A stretch of 64,000 bases of DNA from Bacteroidales bacterium (lineage in GTDB: Bacteria; Bacteroidota; Bacteroidia; Bacteroidales; UBA932): NCBI GenBank assembly GCA_017451395.1, contig JAFSPR010000098.1, forward strand, positions 34,952 to 98,951, read 5' to 3'. This document shows positions 1-9,626 of the stretch, in pieces. Numbering within the stretch: the first letter of the stretch is position 1; each line of letters starts with the position of its first letter. The position numbers and the translations under genes were made by a program. Below the pieces are notes generated by a model. That model was not told where the DNA came from. It made no database searches and saw only the letters and a list, made by a program, of their open reading frames with translations.

Positions 1-1
1 C

Positions 2-1822
2 CTGGATATGATTCTTTTCATCTATGCCGGCCTTGACCAGTCCCAGGGAGGCCCCCAGGATGCAATCTGGGCCCATAACTGGTATCTTAGTAAATCGGCC
101 AGCCAGGACCTTCGGGAGGTGGTCCTTGACGGCGTAAGGCTGGACGGCTATTTCTGCGCCTCGGAACTGAGGGGCAAGGACGGTAAGACCCTTTCCGGAA
201 TAGGCCACATCTCCCACGAATTCGGCCACGCCCTGGGGCTTCCTGATTTTTACGACCAGGCGGCATCCGGCTCCCAGGCTGCCGCAGATCCCGGAGAATT
301 TGCCCTTATGTGCTACGGCGCCACCAACAACTTCGGTTTCACTCCGCCGTACCTCACCGCGGAAGAAAGGATGATGCTGGGCTGGATGACAAGGGAAAGT
401 CTTCAGGAACTTCAGCCCGGAAAACAGGTTTTATCGGCCATAGAGCATAATACGGCCTATGTCATCCCCACGGAAACGGAAGGGGAGTACTTCCTTCTGG
501 AATACAGGGATTCCAAGATGTGGGACGCGCCGCTTCCGGAAGGTCTGGTGCTTTATCACGTGGACAGGTCGGAGGCGTATGCCCCAAGGTGGGACAACTG
601 GATAATTCCCGGCAGCGGCGTCAACGACGATTCCTCCCACCCCTGTTTCTACATAGTACCGTCATATAACGGCGTCAGGGAGGCCGGGAATATGGTTTTC
701 CCCGGCATCTCGGAGGCAACTTCCATTGAACCCCAGGGCTGGAACGGAAGTTATGTTTCCTGCCAGATCACCAATATAGAACTTACCCCCGACGGCGTGA
801 GCGTGTATGCGCAGTTTGACTGCGGCCCCAATATAAACGGTTATGTGAGAGACGTTTACGGATATCCGGTGGAAGGTGCCGATGTTTCAGTCGGCGAGGA
901 AGTAACCCTGTCCGGACCGGACGGCCATTTCTTTGTTCCGGTAGAGGACGGAAAAAGAGGCTCCCTCGTCCTTAATGTATCGGCCCCCGGATACAGGAAT
1001 TTCAGCACGCGGGTGTCTCTTGGCAGTTCAAGGGTCCTTTCCGTGCCCGTAACGCTCAGGCGCAATACGGAGGGGGACGACAATACGCTTTCCAAGTATG
1101 ACTTCCGCCTTAAGCGCGGCTACTACAACAAATCCGGTATCGGCGCCGTACGCTTCACTCCCTCAGACCTTGCCCCTTATGCAGGCAGCCTCCTGAAAGA
1201 GATAGTCTTCTACCCGTATCTTCTGAATTCATTCCAGGGAGAGATTTACGTGACCGTGGACATAGGCCGCGAGAGGGTGCTCACAAAACTTGTGGAAACT
1301 CCCGTCTATGGCCTCTACTTCAAGAATTCGGTAGATGTCACGGACGCCGGCATAGTGATTCCGGAAGGGGAGGACCTTTACGTAGGGTATGGCGGTAGCG
1401 GGGGCGCCGACGGCAGTTTCTACCTTGGAACCGTATATCCCGGAGACAAGAAAAACAGTTACTGGGCGCCTTTCAGCACGGAAAGGTCGTCCTGGAGCCC
1501 GCTGTATGTGGAGAGGGCCGATATTACGATGAACCTTATGCTGGAGGCCCAGGTTCAGGAGCAGGTAGGGGCCCAGAACCTTTCATCCCTGGGGTATTTC
1601 TATATCAGTCCCGGAAAGGGAAACTGGCAGGAAGGAGACACTTTCCTGCTAGAACTTGTGAGCCCTGAAAACGGTCCGGAGGTAGATGTAATGTGGTTCT
1701 ACGACGAAGAAAAGGCTCGCGGAAGCGTGGTCCTGGAGAGTGGATACCACGTTCTTGAAGCAGTCCTGGAATACAATTCTGGCGTAACGGAGACAATAAG
1801 AAAAGAATTCAACATAAAATGA
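2..1822 (+). CDS. M6-type secreted metalloprotease, 5' end outside window
   Basis: The frame is open to the left edge, and the first ATG (base 8) aligns with an internal Met of the complete paralogue at 2319, so the N-terminus is missing. The zinc motif HEFGHALGLPD lies near residue 70 and fits the HExxHxxGxxD pattern of M6 (immune-inhibitor-A-like) peptidases. A carboxypeptidase-regulatory-like domain follows at about residues 277-354, then a jelly-roll-like region and a C-terminal PKD-like domain shared with the paralogue. I see no type IX secretion C-terminal signature. The stop codon overlaps the next start (ATGA), so the two are probably translationally coupled. Extracellular or cell-surface protein hydrolysis is inferred from family and architecture; the substrate is unknown. 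Confidence 0.85.
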   Translation: MDMILFIYAGLDQSQGGPQDAIWAHNWYLSKSASQDLREVVLDGVRLDGYFCASELRGKDGKTLSGIGHISHEFGHALGLPDFYDQAASGSQAAADPGEFALMCYGATNNFGFTPPYLTAEERMMLGWMTRESLQELQPGKQVLSAIEHNTAYVIPTETEGEYFLLEYRDSKMWDAPLPEGLVLYHVDRSEAYAPRWDNWIIPGSGVNDDSSHPCFYIVPSYNGVREAGNMVFPGISEATSIEPQGWNGSYVSCQITNIELTPDGVSVYAQFDCGPNINGYVRDVYGYPVEGADVSVGEEVTLSGPDGHFFVPVEDGKRGSLVLNVSAPGYRNFSTRVSLGSSRVLSVPVTLRRNTEGDDNTLSKYDFRLKRGYYNKSGIGAVRFTPSDLAPYAGSLLKEIVFYPYLLNSFQGEIYVTVDIGRERVLTKLVETPVYGLYFKNSVDVTDAGIVIPEGEDLYVGYGGSGGADGSFYLGTVYPGDKKNSYWAPFSTERSSWSPLYVERADITMNLMLEAQVQEQVGAQNLSSLGYFYISPGKGNWQEGDTFLLELVSPENGPEVDVMWFYDEEKARGSVVLESGYHVLEAVLEYNSGVTETIRKEFNIK

Positions 1823-2313
1823 GAAAGATACGCTGTTTCCTGTCCGTCGTCCTTATGGGCCTGTTGCTGATCGGATGCCAGATCATCCTGTTCCCGGAAA
1901 CACGGGAAGATGAGTCCGGGCAGCAGCAGAACCCTTCTTCCGGCCAGAATGGTTCCAGTGAGGAGCCTTCAACGGACCCCGTCCTAAAGGTAAGGACCCT
2001 TGGTATGTACAACATAGACGGTGCGGATTATGCGTACAGGAGGGGAGAGTGGCAGGTTTCCAGGAACTATTCGGCCGATGGAAGGAGCGTCACGTTCAGC
2101 CTGGTGGATCCTTCCAACCGCATTGCCTATACCGTATCCGGAATCAAGCCTTCCGTTGCGCTTACCGGCCACAGCATCTACGTCACTTTCACGGCACGCA
2201 CGCCTGAAAAGGAGATAAAGAGTTTTTCTTCCACAGCGGAGGTTATGAAGGTAAGCGGGGACACTTTATGGCTCAAGACCAGCCAGGGGCCTTATTACGT
2301 AATTAAAAAGTAA
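1819..2313 (+). CDS. Small lipoprotein between two M6 proteases
   Basis: The 164-residue product starts with a positively charged, hydrophobic signal peptide ending in the lipobox LLIGC (Cys near residue 20), so lipid attachment and export are likely. A Ser/Gln/Asn-rich linker follows, then a compact beta-rich domain of roughly 110 residues with no motif I recognise. It overlaps the upstream protease gene by 4 bp and ends 5 bp before the second protease gene, so the three form one transcription unit. A role as partner, inhibitor or anchor of the proteases is possible but is inferred from position only. Confidence 0.7.
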   Translation: MRKIRCFLSVVLMGLLLIGCQIILFPETREDESGQQQNPSSGQNGSSEEPSTDPVLKVRTLGMYNIDGADYAYRRGEWQVSRNYSADGRSVTFSLVDPSNRIAYTVSGIKPSVALTGHSIYVTFTARTPEKEIKSFSSTAEVMKVSGDTLWLKTSQGPYYVIKK

Positions 2314-2318
2314 CGGCT

Positions 2319-4919
2319 ATGAAGAAAAGGATCCTCACTGCAATTGCGGCGTTCGCCTTCATAGCCCTCAGCGCATATGCCGTTCCGGCAAAGCCCGGAT
2401 TCCGCACCTATACCCAGCCTGACGGCCGTACGCTTGTCCTGGAGCAGAAGGGAGACGAATACGGCAGTTGGTTCCGGGATAAATCCGGAAACAGGTATGT
2501 TATGGACGGGAACGGGTATTTCAGGCCCATAACCCAGGCCGCTGCAAGACGCATATCCGGCAATGCCGCCATAAGGCGTGCGCGGGCAAACAGCCTGAGG
2601 AGGACGGGCACACCTGCACTAAGGGATATGACCCACGGCACCAGGCGCATCCCCGTAGTGCTTGTGGAGTTCAGTGACGTAAAGTTCAGGATAAACACTC
2701 CGGCAATTTGTTTTGACGCCCTTCTCAACCAGTCAGGCTACAACGGGTATCAGGGAGCGGGCGCTACGGGTTCAGTGAGGGATTTCTACCTTGACAACTC
2801 CCACGGAGCCTTCGAACCTGTTTTTGATGTATTCGGCCCGGTAACGCTGGATAATCCCATCAAGTACTACGGAGAGCAGACAAAAAAATCTGACGGAACC
2901 GTGGACCAGGAGGACAAGCAGCCGGAACTGGCCCTCTACGACGCTTGCCTGAAACTTGACGATGCAGTTGATTTTTCAGGCTATGACTACGACTCCGACG
3001 GCCTTGTGGATATGGTCCTTTTCTATTACGCCGGCGGTTCCCAGGCGGAAGGGTGGCCTTCCCAGCATATCTGGCCGCATTCATGGAACCTCCAGTGGTC
3101 ACAGAATTCCGATGCCCGCACGCATAAGTTCGACGGCAAGAAACTGGGAAACTACTTCTGCACGGCGGAACTCAAGGGCACGACTACTTACAACACTATG
3201 TGTTCCATTGGCGTAACCTGCCACGAGTTCGGTCATTCGCTGGGACTTCCGGATTTCTATGACGTGGACTATGAGGATAACGGGCAGGTATATGGCCTTT
3301 ATATGTTCTCCACTATGTGCGACGGCCCTTACAACGACGACTCCCGTACCCCGCCGTACTTCAATGCGGAGGAAAGGATAATGCTGGGATGGATGGACAG
3401 GGATGACATCCATCCGGTGACGGCAGGGGAGAACTCGCTTCCGTTCATAGACGGGAACCAAGCCTTGAAGACGGAAGCAACTGCAGACGGTGAGTATTTC
3501 CTCTATGAGAAAAGGGGAGGAGCAGGCAATAAATGGGATGCGCCCCTTCCAGCCGGAATGGTTGTGTATCACGTGGACAGGTCTCCATCCCATACCATAG
3601 TAGGCGGAATAACGGCGGAGTCCATCTGGAACACAAATTCCATCAACAACTACGCCTCTCACCCCTGTTTTTATATCATCGCTCCGTCAAAACAGGAATC
3701 CACGGACTACAGTTACACCAAACTCGATTACTCCGACCTTGTGTTCCCCGGATTCTACGGGGTTGATTCATACAGCGCCAAGGACTGGGACGGCAACGAT
3801 TCCTCCTTTATCCTCTCTGGAATACGTGTGGAGGGTAATGAGGTCCATTTCACGGCCACTCCTGACACCGATTCAAAGTACATAGAGGGAACTGTGTCAG
3901 ACACATCGGGGAATCCGCTTGAGGGGGTGACAGTAGCCTTGAATCCGTTCCAGGAATCGTCTCCTATGGGCAGCGGGGTTATTCTGAGGAAACTTCTGTC
4001 CTCAGGCAGGCAGGAAACCCTGACGGATGAAAGCGGCAGGTTCAGCCTTGAGATCGGCAGTGACGCTCCTGACAAGTATACCCTCAGCGCAGCCCTGGAA
4101 GGCTATGTGGGGCAGTCCATAACAGTTCAGGTCACAAAGAAGTTCACAGCCGTTAGTTTCACCCTCAGAAAGACTGGAGAGTTTGGGATGACAGGGGAAT
4201 TCACCTTCGGAGACCCTTCCAGCAAGGATTTATATGCAATAGGGGATTACAACAAAGAGACTTCCTTAATGGGCGCCGTGCAGTGCGCAAGGAACATTTG
4301 GGGCGCGTATGAAGGCCTCCTTGTGAAGGACGTCACTTTCCTTACCTGTTTTGATGCCAGGGCATATTATTTCATCCTGGATTCCATGGACGGCATTTCC
4401 GCCATAAAGGCCCCCAAGATAGACCCTGGTCTGCCTGTGTCGTTTGACATATCGGAGATGGGAATCCGTATCCCCGCAGGAGATTTCTACATAGGCTATG
4501 CCGTGGAGGAGGTGGGGAAAAATGACTATGACTGCCTTATGGCCTTCTGCGGCGGAGTGGGGAGTTACACTTCCTCGCTGCGTCTTTCAGGACACGGCTC
4601 CTGGTCCTATCTGAAGGGCTACGACATCCCTATGATGATTACCCTCTTTGACCAGGATTATGCTCCGGGACTTCCGGATATCGGCCAGCCTTACATAGAT
4701 ATTGCCCCAGGGCCCTTCAAGGCAGGGGACAAGGTTACCCTTGATCTTGCCTTGTCACCGGCCCTTCAGATCAAATCCATCGCCTGGACCTTTGACGGCG
4801 TGAAGTTCTCCGGCGGTTCCGAGATAGTCCTTGACGCCGGATGGCATACCATAGTTGCCACAATCAGTTATGCCGATGGCAGCAAGGGTGTGCTGGAAAG
4901 GGAGATTGAGGCTAAATAA
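2319..4919 (+). CDS. M6-type secreted metalloprotease
   Basis: This is the complete 866-residue paralogue of the truncated gene at the left edge. A Sec signal peptide (about 20 residues, ending SAYA) is followed by a propeptide-like region and the M6 catalytic domain. The zinc-binding motif HEFGHSLGLPDFYD is at about residue 305. A carboxypeptidase-regulatory-like domain begins near residue 525 (motif YIEGTVSDTSGNPLEGV), and a PKD-like domain of about 70 residues closes the protein. All three zinc ligands and the catalytic Glu are present, so an active secreted endopeptidase is expected. Its 3' end overlaps the convergent rlmD gene by 8 bp, leaving no room for an intergenic terminator. Confidence 0.88.
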   Translation: MKKRILTAIAAFAFIALSAYAVPAKPGFRTYTQPDGRTLVLEQKGDEYGSWFRDKSGNRYVMDGNGYFRPITQAAARRISGNAAIRRARANSLRRTGTPALRDMTHGTRRIPVVLVEFSDVKFRINTPAICFDALLNQSGYNGYQGAGATGSVRDFYLDNSHGAFEPVFDVFGPVTLDNPIKYYGEQTKKSDGTVDQEDKQPELALYDACLKLDDAVDFSGYDYDSDGLVDMVLFYYAGGSQAEGWPSQHIWPHSWNLQWSQNSDARTHKFDGKKLGNYFCTAELKGTTTYNTMCSIGVTCHEFGHSLGLPDFYDVDYEDNGQVYGLYMFSTMCDGPYNDDSRTPPYFNAEERIMLGWMDRDDIHPVTAGENSLPFIDGNQALKTEATADGEYFLYEKRGGAGNKWDAPLPAGMVVYHVDRSPSHTIVGGITAESIWNTNSINNYASHPCFYIIAPSKQESTDYSYTKLDYSDLVFPGFYGVDSYSAKDWDGNDSSFILSGIRVEGNEVHFTATPDTDSKYIEGTVSDTSGNPLEGVTVALNPFQESSPMGSGVILRKLLSSGRQETLTDESGRFSLEIGSDAPDKYTLSAALEGYVGQSITVQVTKKFTAVSFTLRKTGEFGMTGEFTFGDPSSKDLYAIGDYNKETSLMGAVQCARNIWGAYEGLLVKDVTFLTCFDARAYYFILDSMDGISAIKAPKIDPGLPVSFDISEMGIRIPAGDFYIGYAVEEVGKNDYDCLMAFCGGVGSYTSSLRLSGHGSWSYLKGYDIPMMITLFDQDYAPGLPDIGQPYIDIAPGPFKAGDKVTLDLALSPALQIKSIAWTFDGVKFSGGSEIVLDAGWHTIVATISYADGSKGVLEREIEAK

Positions 4920-6318
4920 GTTCCAGTGCCACAACGTTTTCAACGTGCATGGTGTGTGGGAACATATCCACCGGCTGGACCGCGGTAATGCGGTATTTCT
5001 GAGACAGGATTGCAAGGTCCCTTGCCTGTGAGGCGGGGTTGCAACTGACGTACACCATACGGCCGGGGGCGGCATTCAGGATCACCTTTGCAACGTCAGG
5101 GTGGATACCTGCGCGTGGAGGGTCAAGGATTATCACGTCAGGCCTTCCGTGCTTAGCGATAAACGCCTCATTCAGAACGTCTTTCATATCTCCTGCAAAG
5201 AAACTGCAGTTGGTGATCCCGTTGCGTTCCGCGTTGTCCTTAGCGTCCTTGATGGCCTCCGGAACGTACTCTATTCCAACCACTTTCGCAGCCTTTCCGC
5301 TTACAAACTGGGCAATTGTGCCAGTGCCGGTGTAAAGGTCATAGACAACCTCATTTCCGGTGAGTGCGGCAAAGTCCCTTGCAACGCTGTAAAGCCTGTA
5401 GGCCTGCTCAGAGTTTGTCTGATAGAAGGATTTGGGGCCGATTTTAAAACTCAGGCCTTCCATGGTCTCATAAATGGCGTCTTCTCCCTTGTAGAGGATA
5501 GGGGACTGGTCCGATATTGAGTCGTTGAGTTTCTCATTGACTACGTACCACAGGCTTGAAATCTCAGGAAAACGGGCGCTCACGGCATTCAGGAGGGCTT
5601 TTATCTCTTCCATAAGGGGCTTTGCGAAGCACAGGATGAGCATAACGTCTCCTTTGTCATTAGTCCTTACGAACATATTGCGGAAGAAGCCCCTGTTTTC
5701 ACGGATGTTGTAGAATTCATAACCGTGCTCAAGGCAGAACTGTTTCACAAAGAGACGAATGGCGTTTGAAGGCTCTTTCTGGAGGTGGCACTCCTTGATA
5801 TCCAGCACTTTATCAAAGAATTTGCTCACGTGGAAGCCAAGGCCCACGCGTTCATCGGCCGAAAGTGCGTCAGGATTCTCTCCATTAAGTATCCAGCGTG
5901 ATGCTGAGGCGCTGAATTCCAATTTGTTACGATAGTATTCAGTGTGCGGAGAGGGGAGTGTGGGCCTTATTTCAGGCACGTCAAGATGGCCGATACGTAC
6001 AAGCTGGTCTTCCACCTGCTGCCTTTTTGCCTCAAGTTGCATACTGTAAGGAAGAGGCTGCCAGCGGCAGCCGCCGCAGACGCCAAAATGCGGGCAGAAA
6101 GGTTCCAGGCGGTGCTCCGACGGCTTTACAATCCGTTTTATCCAGCCTTCCATATAGTTTTTCTTCTTTTTGAAGACCTGGATGTCAACCACGTCACCGG
6201 GGACGGCGAAATCCACGAACACAACCATACCGTCTACGTGCGCCAGGGCTTTGCCCTCGGCGGCCACGGCCTCAATTTTTACATTCTCCAGAAGGAGATC
6301 CACTCTTTTCCTAGACAT
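4912..6318 (-). CDS. rlmD: 23S rRNA (uracil-1939-C5)-methyltransferase
   Basis: The 468-residue product has the RumA/TrmA layout. An N-terminal TRAM domain (about 1-65) is followed by a [4Fe-4S] cluster motif (C75, C81, C84, and a fourth Cys in KECHLQ). The SAM-binding fold includes VYDLYTGTGTIAQF and the DPPRAGIHP motif, and the catalytic Cys lies in YVSCNP near the C-terminus. It uses SAM to methylate a uracil C5 in 23S rRNA. RlmD versus RlmC or TrmA cannot be fully separated by eye; RlmD is favoured by the TRAM domain and iron-sulfur motif together. The start codon lies only 4 nt from a TAATTTTG box, suggesting a near-leaderless mRNA. Confidence 0.85.
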   Translation of the reverse strand: MSRKRVDLLLENVKIEAVAAEGKALAHVDGMVVFVDFAVPGDVVDIQVFKKKKNYMEGWIKRIVKPSEHRLEPFCPHFGVCGGCRWQPLPYSMQLEAKRQQVEDQLVRIGHLDVPEIRPTLPSPHTEYYRNKLEFSASASRWILNGENPDALSADERVGLGFHVSKFFDKVLDIKECHLQKEPSNAIRLFVKQFCLEHGYEFYNIRENRGFFRNMFVRTNDKGDVMLILCFAKPLMEEIKALLNAVSARFPEISSLWYVVNEKLNDSISDQSPILYKGEDAIYETMEGLSFKIGPKSFYQTNSEQAYRLYSVARDFAALTGNEVVYDLYTGTGTIAQFVSGKAAKVVGIEYVPEAIKDAKDNAERNGITNCSFFAGDMKDVLNEAFIAKHGRPDVIILDPPRAGIHPDVAKVILNAAPGRMVYVSCNPASQARDLAILSQKYRITAVQPVDMFPHTMHVENVVALELI

Positions 6319-6322
6319 AATG

Positions 6323-6330
6323 CAAAATTA
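6323..6330 (-). promoter_or_regulatory. Bacteroidota -7 box for rlmD
   Basis: The minus strand reads TAATTTTG, matching TAnnTTTG, and ends 4 nt before the rlmD ATG. The transcript would start at or next to the start codon. Confidence 0.5.
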
Positions 6331-6458
6331 GTCAAAAATGAGAGGGGACACAAATTTATTTGTATAACTTAACATAATATAAATTGTATAACATAGTGCA
6401 AAATAATCAATTTCACGGAATTTTACGATTTGCATCAACGTTTTAGGAAAAAATTGCA

Positions 6459-6466
6459 TATATTTG
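6459..6466 (+). promoter_or_regulatory. Bacteroidota -7 box for the 6494 gene
   Basis: TATATTTG matches TAnnTTTG and sits 27 nt upstream of the ATG in an AT-rich divergent region (6319-6493) shared with rlmD. A T-run at 6441-6444 is the only weak -33 candidate. Confidence 0.6.
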
Positions 6467-6493
6467 TAGAGTAAGTATTAAAATGCAGCACCT

Positions 6494-7477
6494 ATGAAAA
6501 AGACTATTGCCATTTTCCTTGCACTCACGGCTTTCGCATTCATCAGCGCCAGGGCTCAGGAAATTGACCCTGTAGAACCTGCACAGGACACCGTCGCAGT
6601 TGCAGAGCCCGCTCCTGCCGTGGAAGAACCGCTTCCTCTTTACACTGAGGCTCCTAAGGAAGACAAACAGATTTTCAATCACATCGCGGCGGGTATTCCC
6701 ATCGACTTTCCCATTCTGCCTGACGGTATCGGCATAATTGAGATAGCAACCACCTGCACTCCTTATCTGCAGTTCCGCCTTGGATATTCCCTTTCCCTCC
6801 TTGATGTGATGCCCGGCATTACCATCAACGAAATATCGTCATTGGTTTCACAGGTCTCTCCCGGGACAAATATCCCAACAACTCTTGAATTCAACGAAAC
6901 AAAGATCAATATCGGCGACAGCAAGTTTGAGTTCGGCACCAATATCGGCGGTCTCAAACTCCTGATGGACGTTTTCCCCGGCAAGCGGACTGGCTTCCAC
7001 TTCACCTTCGGCGCATTCGTCAATCCCGGCAACGCAGACCACATCTTTGAAATCAACGGAAATCTGAGCGGCGCCCTCAAGGATGCCGGTTTCACTCCCG
7101 GAAAATTCAACGAGGTTTACTTCGGCTTCAACGACGACGATCCCAAATTCCGCATTTCCCCTTCCAAGGACGGTATTATCAGCGCCGGCATCGTTGCCTG
7201 GCCCGTACGTCCTTACGTCGGAATCGGTTTCGGCCGTGCCGTCAGGCCCGATAAAAGGGTTTGCGTCACCTTCGATATGGGCGCTTTCTTCTGGGGCAAA
7301 CCCGTGCTTGTGGGCTACGATTATTCACTTGATCCCAACGGTACTGCAGTTGGTTTCTCCCCTGAAAGGGTTTCCCAGACCAATGACCTCAAGGGTCTGG
7401 CCACTCCTCTGGAAATCCTTGGAAAGGTTCCCGCCTATCCCGTTATGAAACTCAATATCTTTATCCGCATCATCTAG
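6494..7477 (+). CDS. Exported beta-rich (probable outer-membrane) protein, unknown function
   Basis: The 327-residue product has a clear Sec signal peptide (MKKTIAIFLALTAFAFISARA) followed by an acidic, Pro/Ala/Glu-rich stretch to about residue 60. The rest is alternating polar and hydrophobic residues with many Gly and aromatic residues, ending in hydrophobic IRII, as expected for an outer-membrane beta-barrel. I recognise no family. It has its own promoter and is followed 26 bp later by a lipoprotein gene in the same direction, so the two may be co-transcribed. A structural or transport role in the envelope is inferred only from topology. Confidence 0.65.
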   Translation: MKKTIAIFLALTAFAFISARAQEIDPVEPAQDTVAVAEPAPAVEEPLPLYTEAPKEDKQIFNHIAAGIPIDFPILPDGIGIIEIATTCTPYLQFRLGYSLSLLDVMPGITINEISSLVSQVSPGTNIPTTLEFNETKINIGDSKFEFGTNIGGLKLLMDVFPGKRTGFHFTFGAFVNPGNADHIFEINGNLSGALKDAGFTPGKFNEVYFGFNDDDPKFRISPSKDGIISAGIVAWPVRPYVGIGFGRAVRPDKRVCVTFDMGAFFWGKPVLVGYDYSLDPNGTAVGFSPERVSQTNDLKGLATPLEILGKVPAYPVMKLNIFIRII

Positions 7478-7503
7478 GCTAAAATATTTAAAATCAAATA
7501 ATT

Positions 7504-8376
7504 ATGAAAAAATTCCTCATTTATGCAGCATTTGCTGCCCTCCTTGTCCCCTTTGTATCTTGCAACAACAAGGTAGACTACGGCGGAAACAGCGGTTCCA
7601 CAGCCAAGATTGAAAAGGCAAAGTATGCCGATCAGGCCAAGAAGATCACCGTGAAGAGCGGTACAGCCGCCGATCAAGGTTACCAGCAGATTGAACTCAC
7701 GGACGGCGGACGTTACATCATCACCCGCAGCACCCAGGAAACCAAGGCCGACGATTTTACCGTAGTCATCACCGGCACCTACACTGTCCAGAACAATGTC
7801 TATGTCCTTGACGGCTTCGGCTCCATCGAATTTGGTTCAAACGGCAGTTTCACCATCAAACTGGAAGGCGGCACAACCGTTACCGGCGCCGGTGAAGAAG
7901 AGCCCAAACTCCCCTCCTCCGATTTCGCAAATGCAATCGCCCACACCTGGAAGATTGACAAGGTAGACCTCAGCGTCAACGCAGACGGCAAGAACATCGG
8001 CTTCGTAAAGGATGGCTGCAACCTTGAGCAGATCGGTAACGAACTCCTGGACCAGGCAAAGAAACTTGGCGTAAACGTAAATGTCAACGTTGATAAACTT
8101 AAGGGTTACAATGTGACTTCCGTAAGTTTCACCACTTCCAGCACCTTCATCGTTGAGTTCTCCGGCGCAGAGCCCTTCAAGGCAAATGTGAGCGGCGTTT
8201 CCGGCTTCAATTTCAAATACAAACTTGAGATTGGCACCAGCAACGAAATCCTGAACGCAGAGGCCGACTGCAAGTTCGAGCCCCAGACCGAAAAGACCGC
8301 CTGGCTCACCGTCAAGGTCAATTCCGACGACTTCAACGGCAGGGTTATCTTTATGATGACTATCATTGACAAGTAA
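7504..8376 (+). CDS. Lipoprotein of unknown function
   Basis: The 290-residue product starts with a short signal peptide and a lipobox-like VSC motif (Cys near residue 20), followed by an Asn/Gly-rich linker. The mature part is beta-rich, Lys/Asp-rich and contains two similar-sized halves separated near residue 140 by an EEEPKLPSS linker. No catalytic motif is visible. It lies 26 bp after the exported protein gene at 6494 and is followed by a strong intrinsic terminator, so the pair forms a two-gene unit. It could belong to one of the Bacteroidales-specific DUF lipoprotein families, but I cannot name which. Confidence 0.65.
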   Translation: MKKFLIYAAFAALLVPFVSCNNKVDYGGNSGSTAKIEKAKYADQAKKITVKSGTAADQGYQQIELTDGGRYIITRSTQETKADDFTVVITGTYTVQNNVYVLDGFGSIEFGSNGSFTIKLEGGTTVTGAGEEEPKLPSSDFANAIAHTWKIDKVDLSVNADGKNIGFVKDGCNLEQIGNELLDQAKKLGVNVNVNVDKLKGYNVTSVSFTTSSTFIVEFSGAEPFKANVSGVSGFNFKYKLEIGTSNEILNAEADCKFEPQTEKTAWLTVKVNSDDFNGRVIFMMTIIDK

Positions 8377-8401
8377 GAGGGAACCTCTCCCCTTCTTTCA
8401 G

Positions 8402-8430
8402 ACCGCGCTCTTTCGGGCGCGGTTTTTTTT
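8402..8430 (+). terminator. Rho-independent terminator
   Basis: ACCGCGC (8402-8408) pairs with GCGCGGT (8417-8423) across an 8-nt loop, and eight T residues follow. It ends the 6494-8376 unit and isolates it from the next gene. Confidence 0.85.
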
Positions 8431-8450
8431 ATGTTTCCGTAAAAAATTGC

Positions 8451-8458
8451 TATATTTG
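8451..8458 (+). promoter_or_regulatory. Bacteroidota -7 box for the 8486 gene
   Basis: TATATTTG lies 27 nt before the ATG and directly downstream of the terminator, so a new transcription unit starts here. Confidence 0.6.
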
Positions 8459-8485
8459 TGATTACGTTTATTAACACCTTAACCA

Positions 8486-9619
8486 ATGTCTGTAATTGTA
8501 AAGACAGTTAGCACAAAAAGGGAACTGAAAGCCTTTGTGAAGTTCCCGCTTGAACTATACAAAAACTGTCCCTACTATGTCCCGGGGCTGTTTCTGGATG
8601 AGATGGCAACCCTGGACCCCGCAAAGAATCCAATGTCAAATTATGCCAAATTCCGGCTTTTCCTGGCATATAAGGACGGAAAGATAGCGGGCCGTGTGGC
8701 GGCAATCATCAATGAGATAGCAAACCGCAACTGGCAGCACCAGGAAGTTCGTTTTGGCTGGATTGACTTCATAGATGACATGGAGGTCTCCAAGGCCCTC
8801 ATAGATGCCGTATCGGCCTACGGAAAGGAAATGGGGATGACCCAGGTTACCGGTCCCCTTGGCTTTACGGATTTTGACAATGAAGGCTGCGTTGTGGAAG
8901 GCTTCAACCAGATTTCCACTTATGCCCTCAGGTTCAATTATGAGTACTACGGCCGTCATTTTGATGCCCTCTCCATGACCAAGGCCAACGACTGGCTGGA
9001 ATACAGGATTTACGTCCCTGACGCCCTTCCTGAGAAAGTTACCCGCATTGCAAACCTCATCAGCCAGCGCTATAACCTCAGCGTCAAGAAACTCTCAAAG
9101 CGTGATGTCACAAAGGGCGGTTACGGCCAGAAACTATTTGACCTTGTGAACCGTACATACAATCAACTGTATGACTTCACCGTCCTCCCGGAGGACGTTA
9201 TGGACAAGTACGTGGACTCATACCTCGGCCTCCTGGATATGAATTACGTAACTGCAATTGAGGATGCGGAAGGCAAACTTGTCGCGCTTGCCGTTGCAAT
9301 GCCTTCAATAGCAAAGGCTGTCCATAAATGCCGCGGTTACCTGTTCCCGTTTGGATGGTGGCATCTTGTGAAGGCAATGTACCTGAAACACGACCCCGCA
9401 ATTGAACTGATGCTCATAGGTGTGGACCCTGAATACCGCAACAGGGGTGTCCACGCAATGCTTTTCAACCAGTTCATAGGGAATCTCATAAAGGGCGGCT
9501 TCAAATACGGCGAATCCAACGCCGAGATGGAAACCAATACCTCCGTCCAGAATATCTGGAACGACTATGAGAAGGATTTCGTACGCCGGAGAAGAGTATT
9601 CACTAAACCCGTAGAATAA
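8486..9619 (+). CDS. GNAT-fold acyltransferase-like protein
   Basis: The 377-residue protein resembles the gene at 45177 over its full length. Shared features are FPLELYK/FPLDLYK near the N-terminus, AYKDGKIAGR, a GP(L/I)G(F/Y) motif, and IGVDPEYRNRGV, equivalent to the acyl-CoA loop of GNAT enzymes. It looks like a large two-lobed acyl-CoA or acyl-ACP N-acyltransferase, presumably cytoplasmic since there is no signal peptide or membrane segment. The substrate cannot be read from sequence. It is 7 bp upstream of rarA and probably co-transcribed, though no functional link is evident. Confidence 0.7.
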   Translation: MSVIVKTVSTKRELKAFVKFPLELYKNCPYYVPGLFLDEMATLDPAKNPMSNYAKFRLFLAYKDGKIAGRVAAIINEIANRNWQHQEVRFGWIDFIDDMEVSKALIDAVSAYGKEMGMTQVTGPLGFTDFDNEGCVVEGFNQISTYALRFNYEYYGRHFDALSMTKANDWLEYRIYVPDALPEKVTRIANLISQRYNLSVKKLSKRDVTKGGYGQKLFDLVNRTYNQLYDFTVLPEDVMDKYVDSYLGLLDMNYVTAIEDAEGKLVALAVAMPSIAKAVHKCRGYLFPFGWWHLVKAMYLKHDPAIELMLIGVDPEYRNRGVHAMLFNQFIGNLIKGGFKYGESNAEMETNTSVQNIWNDYEKDFVRRRRVFTKPVE

Positions 9620-9626
9620 TAGCCAT

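Noticed and set aside
2-4919. Type IX secretion cargo
   Set aside because: Neither protease ends with the usual C-terminal sorting signature; the shared C-terminal part looks like a PKD-type domain.
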